Origin: Liriodendron chinense
Taxonomy: Eukaryota > Streptophyta > Magnoliopsida > Magnoliales > Magnoliaceae
NCBI GenBank assembly: GCA_003013855.2
Contig: ML058453.1
Location: 4,953,861 to 5,017,860, forward strand
DNA length: 64,000 bases
Direction of reading: 5' to 3'
A model generated the notes under the pieces. It was not told where the DNA came from, searched no databases, and saw only the letters and a program-made list of their open reading frames with translations. The position numbers were made by a program, and so were the translations under genes. Every line of letters begins with the position of its first letter. Position 1 is the stretch's first letter. Shown here in pieces: positions 1 to 10,627 of this stretch.

Positions 1-1926
1 AACTGGTAGTAGATAAGCATTACAGTGCTAAGTTTAGATGGTTTCATAGTTAAGAAGACTGGGGGATTATAATTTGTATCTTGAAAATATACGCTCGTTT
101 AACATATCTGACCTTAGTATTTTTTTTATCCCTCTCTTATGAGTGGAAATATTTACAACTGAACAAAGGATAATACATCAATTTTGGGGCTAATAGTCCC
201 CCAATATGAAGATGCACATCCTATAGGATCTGCAGTTTGTTAGTTTCTCTATCCACATGATTAAAGGAGTTCTTTCACCCAGAGGAGAAGTTGCAGATGT
301 ACGCTATTATATAATGTACGTGTGGGGGCAGAAGGAACTGCTCACAGCTAAAGACCCAATGAAAAATGTAGAGATGAGGCATTGTATGGGGGTATTTCTG
401 TAATTTGGCAAGGGACCTCATAGTTGTCACCTGATACTCCCCACTAAGAGTTGTTTGATAAGCAGTCATTTGACAGGAAACTATTTGGTAGATCTAGTAG
501 AACCAGGATATCTGGGCTGTCAGTGGGTCCGGTGCGGGTTGGGTCCTGTAGCATCCATACCCAGGCTATCTGGGTTCGGATCTTGCCGGCTCCAGATTCC
601 TTTGGTTCCGGGTCCATCTCTTGAAGACCCGGACCTGGATTGGATCTTGTTCAGGTACCTATCGGGTCTTTGCATCTATGTTTCGAGTTGGGTTTGGTAC
701 AAATGAGAGCATTTATGTGGTTGGGCCCATTTGATGGAAGTTATAGATCTCATGTGCATGTTCCATTCTGGTATCTGCATGGGAGTTTGTAAATGGGCTC
801 TCTTACATGTGCGTGGCTTAGAAAACCTCACTTCTTTTACTAGAATAATCAATATATAGAAGTTATATATAATTTTATTGTCAAAACTCACTGTACTTGA
901 AGAACCGATTTTTAACTGGGTCCAAAAGGTGAGCCCTGAACCCAAACTGATTTCTTAATGGGTCCAATTAATGGGACCCACTCCTGTTAAAGTTGGGTCG
1001 AGCCATTGGCCATTGGGTACCCACAGGTCCGGGTACCCATTGCCAGCCCTACAAGATATGGTAGAGAACCCTCCCCACCATATATGTGTCCCAGGTAGGT
1101 ATCAATCGGGACAGTCCAGATTGTGGGCCTACCTTGGATCCCCATGGTTCAACGTAACAAAGACTAGATTACCTTTGCTATCATTTTTTTTTTTTTTTTT
1201 TTTTTTTTGACTTTGTTCTTTTCCCCTTTTGAATGCGCACTATTAACCACTTCTGTTTTCTTCATCGGTTTAAATGCCACTGATAGGGTGGCAAGGGTTA
1301 CCCAATCTGTGTGCTTTTGCAACCATGGGCCATCCATGGTAGGGCCTTCAATTGGATTGGTCTTGATTCTTAGATGCTCCTATCTACCATATTCTATTTC
1401 TACTGGCTCCATCTTATCATCCCCCATGATAACCATCCGCATGCTCCAAGGAAATGTCATGTAGCTTACACCCAAATTGTTGGAATAGTGGAACCCACTG
1501 TAAATGGGCATATACCCAAAATCAGAATGACTGGACGATCCTGGTCTTTTTTTAATGGATAATTGTTTGCTGAATTCGGGGCTATCAATTCTTTTTCATT
1601 CCAGTCATCCTTATGTTGCACATCACTTGGAAAATTATTATGTTGGTATTATTTTTGGTTTATGACCCATCTGCAGTGGGACCCTTTATTTCAACAGCAT
1701 GGATTGGCGTACATGTATGCACGCTTGCAGTGGCTGCGCCTGTGTATTGATGGTTATGCTTGGTTAGAGTGTTTAAGTTTTTCTCCTGTGTTGACTGCTC
1801 TTCTTCTCTGGAAAATAAAGTAAGAGATACCTTTTAACCTGGGATTCACTTTGACTAAGTGGCAACTCATGCTCATCCAGCATGGACCCAGGAAGAAATA
1901 TTGTGGATGGGACAGGCACCTCTGTG
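1..1926. other. Non-coding stretch, probably FAS2 intron
   Basis: I see no gene here. Short open frames look random. There is a T-tract near 1184-1208 and GGGTCC-rich degenerate repeat text at about 510-690 and 900-1150. Because the first recognisable FAS2 exon (3019) begins in mid-protein and no upstream FAS2 exon is visible, this stretch is most simply part of a FAS2 intron longer than 3 kb. That is inference; the 5' exons would lie before base 1. Confidence 0.5.
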
Positions 1927-2271
1927 TGTTGAAGTCCCTTGATATACATTGATACGCCATCCTCTAACACTTTGAGCTTTTAGAGAAAGTGGTTGTTTGA
2001 CATGGTATCAGAGCGGAAGGTCCTGTGTTCAAATCCCGGAAGTAGCAAATATGCCACCGGTAATATATTCTCCCACGGGGGGCCGTTTATGGTGTGAGTT
2101 GTGATTATTCTCCACCTGGGTGTGAACTATGAGTGTCCCTCCACCCTTGCCCAATATGTTCCCGTGCGGAGTTCCACCCCGCACGTGCGGGGGAGTGTTG
2201 AAGTCCCTTGATATACATTGATACGCCATCCTCTAACAGTTCAAGCTTTTAGAGAAAGTGGTTGTTTGACA
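1927..2271 (+). mobile_element. TRIM retrotransposon, copy 1 (345 bp)
   Basis: Two direct repeats of 76 bp (1927-2002 and 2196-2271) start TGTTGAAG and end TTGACA, the TG...CA of LTRs. The first is followed at once by tggtatcagagc (2003-2014), the plant initiator-Met tRNA primer-binding site. A purine-rich tract (gtgcgggggag, 2185-2195) directly precedes the second. Flanking pentamers are ctgtg and ctatg, a target duplication with one mismatch. The 193-bp interior has no coding capacity. This fits a terminal-repeat retrotransposon in miniature, with unusually short LTRs. A second copy lies at 53356-53688. Confidence 0.9.
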
Positions 2272-3018
2272 CTATGTAAGATCCAGTTATTGTCAGGTCC
2301 CACTATGAACATTGTCAGGCCTAAACACCAGGTCTCTCCACCGCATGCGAACACGTGTCATTAGCACTCCTGTTTGCTCATCCATGTGAGGTCCAATCAA
2401 TGAGTGGACTATTACAAACTTTGAGTTATGAGTGGATCCTGCATATTCTTCAACGAAGGCGTTTGTAGGATGTCTTCCTCATCTTTGCACATGCATCTCA
2501 GGGGGTTCTTGTATCATTAAAAGTAAAAGCAACACTCCACAGCTCAAACTCGGCATTGGATGTCCACCCATAGAGGTATTTGGCTATTTCATGGCAGAGG
2601 TTTTTGTAGTTCAACATGGACAGAGCATAACCCTTTAAGGACAATTGAAACTTAAATATACACACAGTGGAACACAAAAAGATTCAAAATTTTGGTGCTG
2701 CCATTACAGGTTTGGCGTTGCACTGCAATAACTTGATTGGTCCAAACCGGAGGCACTAATGTATGCTAACCATAGTTGTGGCTTTATAGGTGCACAAATC
2801 ATGCATAATTGCATATATGTTGTTATGTGAACATGACTTTCTGTTGATTCATTTTTCTTAACCACATGACAAAGTACCGTGCCTCACTCATACTTCTATA
2901 AATGCACCAAATCTTACCTTTTCTCCTTGTATCAGCATGCCATTCACAGTAATGGATGGTAATTAACTTGTTCATATTAACACGTCTCTTGCTCACTGCT
3001 GCTTTTTAATTGCTTCAG
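2272..3018. other. Non-coding stretch before the first visible FAS2 exon
   Basis: No exon or element could be delimited. A polypyrimidine-poor but usable acceptor (tgcttcag) ends the stretch at 3018. I looked for the expected FAS2 exon encoding the preceding WD40 blade and did not find it. Confidence 0.4.
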
Positions 3019-6000
3019 GTACTTGCAAGTTCTCACCTGCATCAGAAATAGTCAACACAGCATATGTATTTTCAAGGAAAGATCTTTCAAGGCAAGATAC
3101 ACACCTAGTAAATTCTTTTTATTTTATTTTATGTGAGACTATACTGAATACCTCAAGTTTGGTAATCTCTTGATAAAATCCCATGCTGAGGAATGCCCGA
3201 GTTTGAGATTTGACACAGTTATTGGTTCAGTCCGTTTAATGCTACTGCCTATTTATTCTGGTAAGTGGTAACAAAAGCAGAAAGAAAAACAGGAAGCGTA
3301 ATAGAGTTCAGCTGGATAAAAGCTCCAAACCCAGGATGAGCTTTTCTATTCCATAGTTCCATAAATTCCAGTCTTTACTCTTTATAGCCTTTACATTTTG
3401 CAGGCCTGCTTTGCAACTCCCTGGTGCCAGCAAACCCATTGTGGTAGTACGCTTCTGCCCTGTGGTTTTTAGCTTGAGGGGATCCAGCTCAGGTGATTGA
3501 ATGCTATTTTCTTACTGTGTGTTGCATCAGTTCTATGCTAGAACTATGATTTGTTTTTACAAGGAGACTGAGTTGCCTATATCGACATGAACAGCTATTT
3601 TCTTCAAGCTGCCATATCGAGTTGTTTTTGCGCTGGCCACCTTGAACTCTCTTTACATTTATGATACTGAGAGTGTTGCTCCAATAGCTATCTTGGCTGG
3701 TCTTCACTATGCAGCTATCACGGACATTTCCTGGTAAATTCTGTTGTTACAATATGCTTTCTTTTTTGGTCCTTTTATCGTCTTCATTAGATCGGAAGTG
3801 ATCATTTTCCTCTGTTTTGAATAAATTTTTATTGGCTAGCCAGTCTTCAGTTAACCTATATCTATCTACACAAGTGTTTCTGAGTATATTATTTCATTTT
3901 TGCAAGGTCACCTGATGCCAAATACCTTGCGGTGTCCTCTCAAGATGGGTATTGTACGCTTCTAGAATTTGAAAACGATGAACTGGGATCACCCATCTCC
4001 TTGACTGGTTTGTTTTGCAGTATTCATTTGCATGTTGACTTATGATCATGCTTTATCTTTGGAATAAAGAGATGCTTCAGTGTTTTCTTGTCTTGATTTT
4101 GCAAACACTTGTAATAAATCTAAAAAGGTTTGATTTTAGTTCACAATTTGTAACAACCAACAAGATGCTGGAACTTTCCAGGCTTGATGGGTGATAGCCT
4201 GACAAATGAACTGATGGAAGAGGAATGAGACATTATAAACAATGCATATGGAAACTCACAGCTCGAACTTTCTCCATTGCCCAATTGATGGCCGCCTCTT
4301 TGATGGACCATGTAGCCAAACCATCAATGTGACATCAATTTATAAATGTACGAAGAAATAGATAATAGATCATCATCATCAAAGTTTGCTCTAGCTATCT
4401 GGGTTGGCTTTATAGATTCTGTTTTGCCAGTCAATCCGATGCAGGTCCCTATCCTTGGTAGGTGATTGAGCGTTCACATCCCCTCTCACCACCTCAATTG
4501 AAGCCTATTTAGTTCTTCCTTTCATCTTCTTTTCAAGCCTTTCAACCTTAATAATGTTCATCTCCTCACCCGAGCTGTCTCAAGTCCGTTCCCAACCTGT
4601 CCAAAAGGTGCGCCCCATCATGGTCTGAGCCTGGCCTGAGCCCTGCCACCCACTTTTGTGCAATATCTCGGCTGTTCATTAAGTGTGGCCCATCATGCAT
4701 GAGAAAAATGCCCTTGAAATTCCAAACAGGGCGGGCTTGGGCCAGGTTGACAAGCTCTTAAATGAAGTCCAAGCTTCCTGGTTATTAAGCAGGCTTCAGT
4801 TTTTGGCCCAGGCCCCACCCATTGACAGCCCCATGTCGGTCACAGTGACTGACACGTTACATTAAGCCATAATATCCCCCCCCCCCCCCCCCCCCCTCTC
4901 TCTCTGTCTCTCAAACCCTACCTCTCATATTCTATTGGCATCAGAGCAGGTAGAGAACGGGAAGAGAAGGAACATGATGCACATCCATCTATATATGTAG
5001 AGAAGGTTTCAAGTCGACCCTACCTCTCATATTCTATTGGCATCAGAGCAGGTAGAGAATGGGAAGAGAGAGAACATGATGCACATCCATCTATATATGT
5101 AGAGAAGGTTTCAAGTCGACCCTACCTCTCATATTCTATTGGCATCAGAGCCTGTAGAGAATGGGAAGAGACTAAGAGAGGGAAAATGATGCACATCCAT
5201 CTATATATGTAGAGAAGGTTTCAAGTCGAAGCAGTCGGACGACAAGGTATGGTCCACCCAGAGGATTGGGCCAACCTATTAGACAAGTTGGTTGTCTCAC
5301 ACACATGAAAGGTTGGAAGTTACCCACTGGGTGGACTGCAACTTATAGTCCAACTGGTTGGATTGAAACCTTCTCATATGTATATAAAATGGTCCATGGT
5401 TGAATGGAATGCTGGAACAGGATTCATGTAGCTAACCTTAGTTGGAATAAGGCTTAGATAATGATGATGCTGATGATGGCAATGGGATTTTTGTATTGGG
5501 TGTTCATGGTGGGGCCAACATTTTGGATGGGTTGGTTGGGTGTTGTACACACTTTATGCTTTTGACTTCTATGACTAATAGGATGGTGCCGCAATTGTCC
5601 AATTAGTTTTGTGAGACCCATATATATGTAAAGCGTATGTCTTCTGTTTATTTGGATATGTGCGGATGTCTGTAGAAGAGCCAACATCCATGTGTGATGC
5701 TGTTCCAGACATCCATGCTGCTCTAAATGCACTGCAGAAAGGATGGCAATGCGTTCTGCTGAAATAGCTGCTCCACTTGTGATTTGGGATACCTCAAAAT
5801 GCATCATGAGTTCTCTCTGTTTAAGCATCCTTGGATATAATTCTGCTTCTATCTGCTGCAGAAGCAAAGAATGTTGCAGAAGAAAAGATAAGCCCCATGC
5901 CTCAGAAACCGGAGAATACAGTGGCTATGGAGATCGATAGAAGAACAGAGGCAAGCGCAGATGAAGGGAGACGAGCATTGCCAAACCCTATGAGGACTTC

Positions 6001-6058
6001 CGACCCAAATAAGCCTGCTAGAAAGCGCATCACTCCAGTTGCCATCGAGAAGCCATAA
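3019..6058 (+). CDS. FAS2: Chromatin assembly factor 1 subunit FAS2 (3' part)
   Basis: WD40 subunit of CAF-1, the histone H3-H4 chaperone acting behind replication forks in the nucleus. Exons read as 3019-3091, 3404-3492, 3595-3733, 3907-4007 and 5862-6058, with every junction in phase. Diagnostic peptides in order are NTAYVFSRKDLSRPA, LQLPGASKPIVVVRFCP, FFKLPYRVVFALATLNSLYI, LAGLHYAAITDISWSPDAKY and LAVSSQDGYCTLLEFENDEL, covering late WD40 blades. The last exon encodes the disordered tail ending NKPARKRITPVAIEKP, like the KRRITP tail of plant FAS2. Only about 199 codons are present, so the N-terminal half is missing and presumably lies upstream of the window. Intron 1 (3092-3403) uses a GC donor. 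The last intron (4008-5861) holds tandem repeats and a C-tract. An additional skipped exon in that intron cannot be excluded. Confidence 0.9.
4876..4896. repeat. Poly-C tract followed by CT repeat
   Basis: About 21 consecutive C residues followed by a short TCTC run, inside the last FAS2 intron. Such tracts are prone to length error in assemblies. Confidence 0.8.
4916..5229. repeat. Three-copy tandem repeat, about 102 bp period
   Basis: Copies begin at 4916, 5018 and 5120, each opening with ccctacctctcatattc and ending aggtttcaagtcga. The first two periods are exactly 102 bp; the third copy is about 110 bp because of a small insertion near 5171. Each contains ggcatcagagc, a loose resemblance to a primer-binding site, but no LTR pair was found. 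It lies in the last FAS2 intron. Confidence 0.9.
5205..5387. mobile_element. Degenerate MITE related to the 62.3-kb long-TIR MITE
   Basis: The ends agaaggtttcaa (left) and ttgaaaccttct (right) form an inverted repeat next to tatatg sequence. The right half (ggttggaag, then cactgggtggactgcaa, then a ccaaccggtt-like core) closely resembles the terminal repeat of the element at 62313-62683. Boundaries are approximate, and the left arm overlaps the third 102-bp tandem unit. Confidence 0.55.
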
Positions 6059-6146
6059 CTGTAATTCTTTGCCTTTCTTTTTTCTTTCTTTGTATTTTTT
6101 TTTTAAATTGTAATTTTTGACTAACATAAATTGAAAATTCATCCAC

Positions 6147-6149
<3 letters not shown>

Positions 6150-6186
<37 letters not shown>
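6150..6186. repeat. (CT)n microsatellite
   Basis: About 18 CT units, located roughly 90 bp downstream of the FAS2 stop codon and so probably in or near its 3' UTR. Confidence 0.95.
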
Positions 6187-6190
<4 letters not shown>

Positions 6191-6208
6191 ATATAGATTT
6201 CCACTGAA

Positions 6209-6533
6209 AGGGTCATAATATTTCAGGCTTGGATCACCCAATCTGGCAGATTTTTGGATGCATGGACCGTGGTGGCACTTGCCTGAATTAGAAACCTGTA
6301 GGGTCATAGTATTTCTTGCTTGGATCACCTGATCAGGTAGATTTTGGATGTAAGGACTTGAACAGACCTGGTATGAATTATTGGACCATGGTGGCACTTG
6401 TCTGAATTAGAAACCTGTAGGGTCATAATATCTCTCTTGGATCACCTGATCTGGTAGATTTTTGGATGTTAGGACTTGAATCTGGTATGAATTATTGGAC
6501 CATGGTGGCACTTGCTCGAATTAGAAACCTGTA
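6209..6533. repeat. Three degenerate tandem copies downstream of FAS2
   Basis: The phrases ggtcataatatttc, cttggatcacc and gaattagaaacctgta recur three times with periods of roughly 90-117 bp. No gene is visible between FAS2 and the TED7-like gene; the rest of 6534-7035 is AT-rich with T-tracts at 6851-6868. Confidence 0.75.
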
Positions 6534-7035
6534 TACTGTGCAAAGATACAGGCGTGCCATCATATAATTCCTCAATGCCTACATAACCCTTATTGGGAAA
6601 TCTGAGAAAAAAAAAAAAGCACAGAAAAGAAAACCCTCATTGCAAAGAAAAGCAATTGGTAATGATTTTCTCAATTTTTATTTTTAACATATTAGCTTTG
6701 GTATTTATTTTTCCCTCTTCTTCAATTGCTTCATGAATGCTAGGCTTCATCTAGCCCTACCAAGAAGAAGCTATAGGTTTGCTTTCTTTTTCTTTTTCTT
6801 TTGTTTTCTGTTTTTTAAATGAAGGCCATCTATATATCAACATAGCTGTTTTTTTTTTTTTTTTTTTTAAATGGCCACATTGACATAGAAAATTGCTTCA
6901 ATAGAAATGAAATAAATACAATTAACAACGTACAATGATTTCCATGAGTGGATGGAGGCTCTCTTATTAAGAAGATTCTTATTAATATGATTATATGGTC
7001 ATGAAACCCTTAACATTCACGGGCATTTTTTCTAC

Positions 7036-7626
7036 TTAAGGTTTGTGCTCAAGAAAATGGTGATTGGAAGGTGAAGGCCCTGCTTCGAGTGTTTGAGGTG
7101 GGCTATGTGTTGACTTGGTGTGATGCCCTTGATCAACAATTTCATTTTTCTTGATCTCTTCATGAATTCGGATGTCGTCCTCAACCAGTATCACTGCATG
7201 TGGGCCATGTGGCCCGGGGACAATGGCCTCCTGTACTTTTAGGTGCTCATCAATGTCTACAACATCCGTTTTTTGAACCATCTTCTTCTTCTTCTTCTTC
7301 TTCATGAAGCAACAGAGGGCAGCTGCGAGGAAGGCGAGGAAGAAGAGACCGCCTAGGGACACGAACACCACGATTATGACTGTGTGATTACCTGATGGTG
7401 GTGACGGTGGTGTTGGAACGATGGAAGGTGGTGGTGGTGCAATGGGACGAGGTGGTGGTGGTGGTGGGGTTACAATTGAACGAGGTGGTGGTGGTGGTGG
7501 GGTTACAATTGAACGAGGTGGCGGCGGCGGGACGGAATGAGGTGGGGGTGGAGGAAAGGTATGTGGAGGTGGTGGTGTGCATCTTGGTGGAGAGAAACAA
7601 GGGTAAATGTAGTCATTTTGAGACAT
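7036..7626 (-). CDS. TED7-like: TED7-like proline-rich single-pass membrane protein
   Basis: Single-exon protein of 196 aa. Residues 14-78 are a proline-rich stretch with two perfect PPPPPPRSIVT-type repeats. Residues about 82-108 form a hydrophobic helix (VIIVVFVSLGGLFFLAFLAA), followed by seven lysines (109-115). A conserved cytosolic tail then contains DEHLKVQEAIVPGPHG and VEDDIRIHEE. This layout and tail match the plant TRACHEARY ELEMENT DIFFERENTIATION-RELATED 7 group, reported to bind secondary-wall cellulose synthase at the plasma membrane of xylem cells. I chose the ATG at 7626. The upstream in-frame ATG at 7701 sits against a TATAAATA box (7705-7712), so it would lie upstream of the likely transcript start. 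The K-rich and P-rich DNA is low-complexity and may vary in length between alleles. Confidence 0.85.
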   Translation of the reverse strand: MSQNDYIYPCFSPPRCTPPPPHTFPPPPPHSVPPPPPRSIVTPPPPPPRSIVTPPPPPPRPIAPPPPSIVPTPPSPPSGNHTVIIVVFVSLGGLFFLAFLAAALCCFMKKKKKKKMVQKTDVVDIDEHLKVQEAIVPGPHGPHAVILVEDDIRIHEEIKKNEIVDQGHHTKSTHSPPQTLEAGPSPSNHHFLEHKP

Positions 7627-7704
7627 GGTGCAGTAGAAATGATGAATGCAATGATGGATGGATGGATTGGGGTTGTGGTGCAGAACATGGCATGTGTGCA
7701 TTTG

Positions 7705-7712
7705 TATTTATA
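7705..7712 (-). promoter_or_regulatory. TATA box of the TED7-like gene
   Basis: TATAAATA on the - strand, about 80 bp upstream of the chosen ATG (7626). This spacing suits a start site near 7675 and a short 5' UTR. The match is by motif and position only. Confidence 0.6.
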
Positions 7713-8130
7713 GTAAGAGTAAGAGGGACATGCATTACTTCATTATAATATCCATTCATGACTTGGCCCATTTTCTATTCTATACTTCTAAGCTTTTATG
7801 ACTTGACTCTCATGCTAAGGCATTGAAGGGTTGTCAACTTGGTCATTGGTTGCATTGAAATACACTTCTCTAGCTAAGCTTCAGGCATCTTTGGAGCCTC
7901 TTCCCTCCAAAACTTCCAAGGCATTGAAATTTGAATGGGAAGCTAAAAGGAGTACGTTTTTATGTCTATGTGATTGTATGTTAAGTGTTTGTAGGGCCTG
8001 CCTTATCGATTGGTCCCAATTGCACGTTGCATATTTTTTCAGTTTCATTGCTGTCTTTTTGGGCCTTTCCATTCCATGTGATGTGGGGCTATATTTTCAT
8101 GTGTTAATGAAGTGTCTTTGAGATGCTGTC

Positions 8131-8276
8131 CTTTTTTTAAGGGTTAGTTCACACACCCCATTGTTAGTACACCCACCCACTCCTGTTAGTCACATCACAA
8201 TGTTAGCCACCCCCACTATGGGAATCGATACCATGACCTCAGTGTTGAAACGAGGCTATCTTCACTCAGTCTGCCA
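8131..8276 (-). mobile_element. tRNA-derived SINE, copy 1
   Basis: On the - strand it begins with an A-box-like tggcagactgag, then a B-box-like ggtatcgattcc, and ends in a short A tail. Flanks ctttgagatgctgtc (8116-8130) and ctttgagctgctgtc (8277-8291) are a 15-bp target duplication with one mismatch. It shares its gactaacag-containing 3' body with the SINEs at 14363 and 34306. Confidence 0.85.
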
Positions 8277-8599
8277 CTTTGAGCTGCTGTCTGATTTTCC
8301 CCCCTTTGTTTACCTAGGGCATCCACAATAGCCTTAGCTTGACCAGATATGGCAATGCTTGGACCCCAGTCCTAAAGGCCAAGGACATTTTGCCAAGTCC
8401 GGGCAGATTATTAATTGGACCAGAACATTTAAATCTAACCCAGGATCCCACTGTGGGCCTAGAGAGAAATTGAATCTGGCCTGAGAGAAATTGAAGGCCC
8501 AGCTGAAGATCCGATGAGCCCATGATCATGAACCCAGCCTGGTCTGATCAGTAATTGGGCTGTGTATTTAGGACACTGGGCCTCGGAATATGTTCAAAA

Positions 8600-8900
8600 G
8601 GGAAGTGATTGCGTGGTGTGTTGACGTCACCAAGTTCTGTAGGCCCTACCATGATGTATGTGTTATATCCACACCGTCCATCCATTTGGAGAGAGCATTT
8701 TAGGAGATGAGCCAAAAATAGGCAGATCCAAAGCTCAAGTGGGCCACACCACAGAAATCAGTTGGGATGATGATACCCACCGTTGAAGCCTTCCTATGGC
8801 TCACCATGATGTTTATTTGCCATCCAACCTGTTCAGCTTGATCCAAAACTATTGTGGCCTCCAAGAAGTTTTGGATGGGAGGCATTCAATCCCCACTGCT
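8600..8900. mobile_element. GGGCCCACC-type MITE copy (partial)
   Basis: It carries the family phrases ccatgatgtatgtgttatat, ccgtccatccattt, aaagctcaagtgggccacacc and ttcctatggctcaccatg. It opens with gtgattgcgtggtgtgttga, as does the copy near 22040. Only about half of the element is recognisable. Confidence 0.7.
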
Positions 8901-9544
8901 TTCTGTGGTGTGAATGTGATATTTAACTGCTAATACAAATTGTAATCCAGCTTGTATGAGTGGCCTGTGGCCAGTCAGTGCATGGATTTTGTGGAAATGG
9001 AAAACAATGGATTCCAATTATAATTTTGATATTTTTTCTCGACTATCTTTCTTTTCGTTTCTTTTTTTTTAATTTTTTTTTGGGAAAACCTTGGAAAAGA
9101 AGTCAAAATGAGAAGACCAGTTAGCTCGCATAGATTTACACAAATTTTTAGTAATACCTGGGAAGGGAACATGAGTTTATAGGGACGGCATGTGTTCTAC
9201 CAAACGGAAAAATAGGACTACTTAGAAAATGAATTCATTTCCATGTAAGTGTTAGGATATAGAGAAACCAAAAGAAATGATAAACTACCGATGCCAAAGG
9301 CGATTCACTCATTTGGTCCAGGCTGCAGTTTTCCACAAATATGTTGAAAGGTCGATGGCCAAACCCTGAAAGTTGTCCCTCACTACCTCTGAAATCTACA
9401 TTCAACAGTTTGCAGGCCAGTTTCTAGGTCCAGGAGACGGCAACACCACATCAGCACACGTATTGAGTAAATGGGGACTTGCTAAGAGCAGTTTTCTGCT
9501 ACATAATGTTTTTTTTTTTTTCCCTTGCAAAATAATGGAAACTT

Positions 9545-9723
9545 GGCCCTGTTTGGTTGCCACTTAAAAATGAAGCCATCTCATTTTAGTTAACAGTAAT
9601 TAAATGCTAGAGATTTTTGTAAAGATTAAAAATAATCTTTGATACACATAATTAACATAGACTATGATATCTAATACATTATTATTGTTAATTAAAATGA
9701 AATGGACTCGAAAGGTGCCCTAA
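9545..9723. mobile_element. hAT-like MITE (about 180 bp)
   Basis: The ends ggccctgtttggttgcc and ggtgccctaaatag, with an AT-rich interior containing ctcattttagttaacagtaatt, recur at 49422-49634. The terminal GGCCCTGTTTGG form is typical of plant hAT-type MITEs. No target duplication was confirmed. Confidence 0.6.
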
Positions 9724-10416
9724 ATAGATGAGAGGCTGCAATCACTCAACATCAACTAACGTACTCAGAGAGAACCCTGATAAGTAATTTCTCAAGGTAA
9801 TGATATTCAAGAAACTGAAAATGAAATTTCACAGGGCAATGGCATAGATGCCATCTGATTGGTTTTCCTTGCATTGGTCCCAGTCCTGACCCCTGCTGCC
9901 GGTGCGCATGAGGATTGCTGTTGCAAGCGACAGCTTCAAATTTGGTTAAGAAGGAGACCTTCGGAGAGCTGATAACCCACAGGTAAAGGCACCATGACTT
10001 GCTTTGCTCATCTTTCCCGACAACATGCCTCACAGACAGATAGTAGCATAGTTGAAAACCCTAAAATTGGACTTGATGTGATGTTCAGACTGGTTGAACA
10101 GACTCGACCCAACACAAATCAAAATTTGATCATTGTAAATTGAAAATATCAGCATTGTTAATAAATATAAAAAATGGTTAGATCTTGCATTAGTAATGAA
10201 AAACTCAAAGCAACTACACTCCTGATAGTCGACATCATTGCCTCCCTAGTTTGTGTTGAGTCGACTTGACGAGTCTCTACGAGTCAGTGCTGAGTCAGGT
10301 CCAACACCGAATTTTCCTGAGATTCATTTCGAAATTTCACCTAGTCAACTTGAGTTGGCCAAGTTTCAAGTCAAGCCAGTTTTAGAACCATGGATGGCAA
10401 ACCCTGCCATGAATCT

Positions 10417-10627
10417 TAGGCCCCATTTGGATACCACCAAATAAGTTAACTTTTTCTACTTGCAGTTGCAGCAGTAGGTAACTTATTTGAGGTAAGTTTG
10501 GTTTAAGATCAATTATAAGTAAATTTTTTACTTAAAGGTACTTAACCACTTCAGCTTAGTAAGTGAAAAACTAGATAAGCTACTTGAGGCATAAATAGCT
10601 TAAGTAACTTACAATCCAAACGCTCTA
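10417..10627. mobile_element. AAGTTACTT-rich hAT-like MITE, copy 1
   Basis: Inverted ends taggccccatttggat and atccaaacgctcta enclose repeated taagttactt, aattataagtaa and gcttgaggcataa motifs. Homologous copies lie at 14256-14692, 37520-37660 and about 38660-38955. Target duplication not resolved. Confidence 0.7.

Noticed and set aside
455..706. Open frame of 83 codons on + strand
   Set aside because: Composition follows ggttcggatct/ggtccgg repeat text; no domain, no splice context, no start-site support.
4930..5160. Repeated ggcatcagagc as retrotransposon primer sites
   Set aside because: No paired LTRs or purine tract; better explained as a word inside the 102-bp tandem unit.
5849..6397. 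182-codon frame on - strand
   Set aside because: It is antisense to the FAS2 last exon and runs through the CT microsatellite (Arg-Glu repeat), so it is a shadow frame.
7395..7748. Val-rich frame on + strand opposite the TED7-like gene
   Set aside because: Product of GGTGGT repeats on the complementary strand of the proline-rich coding sequence.
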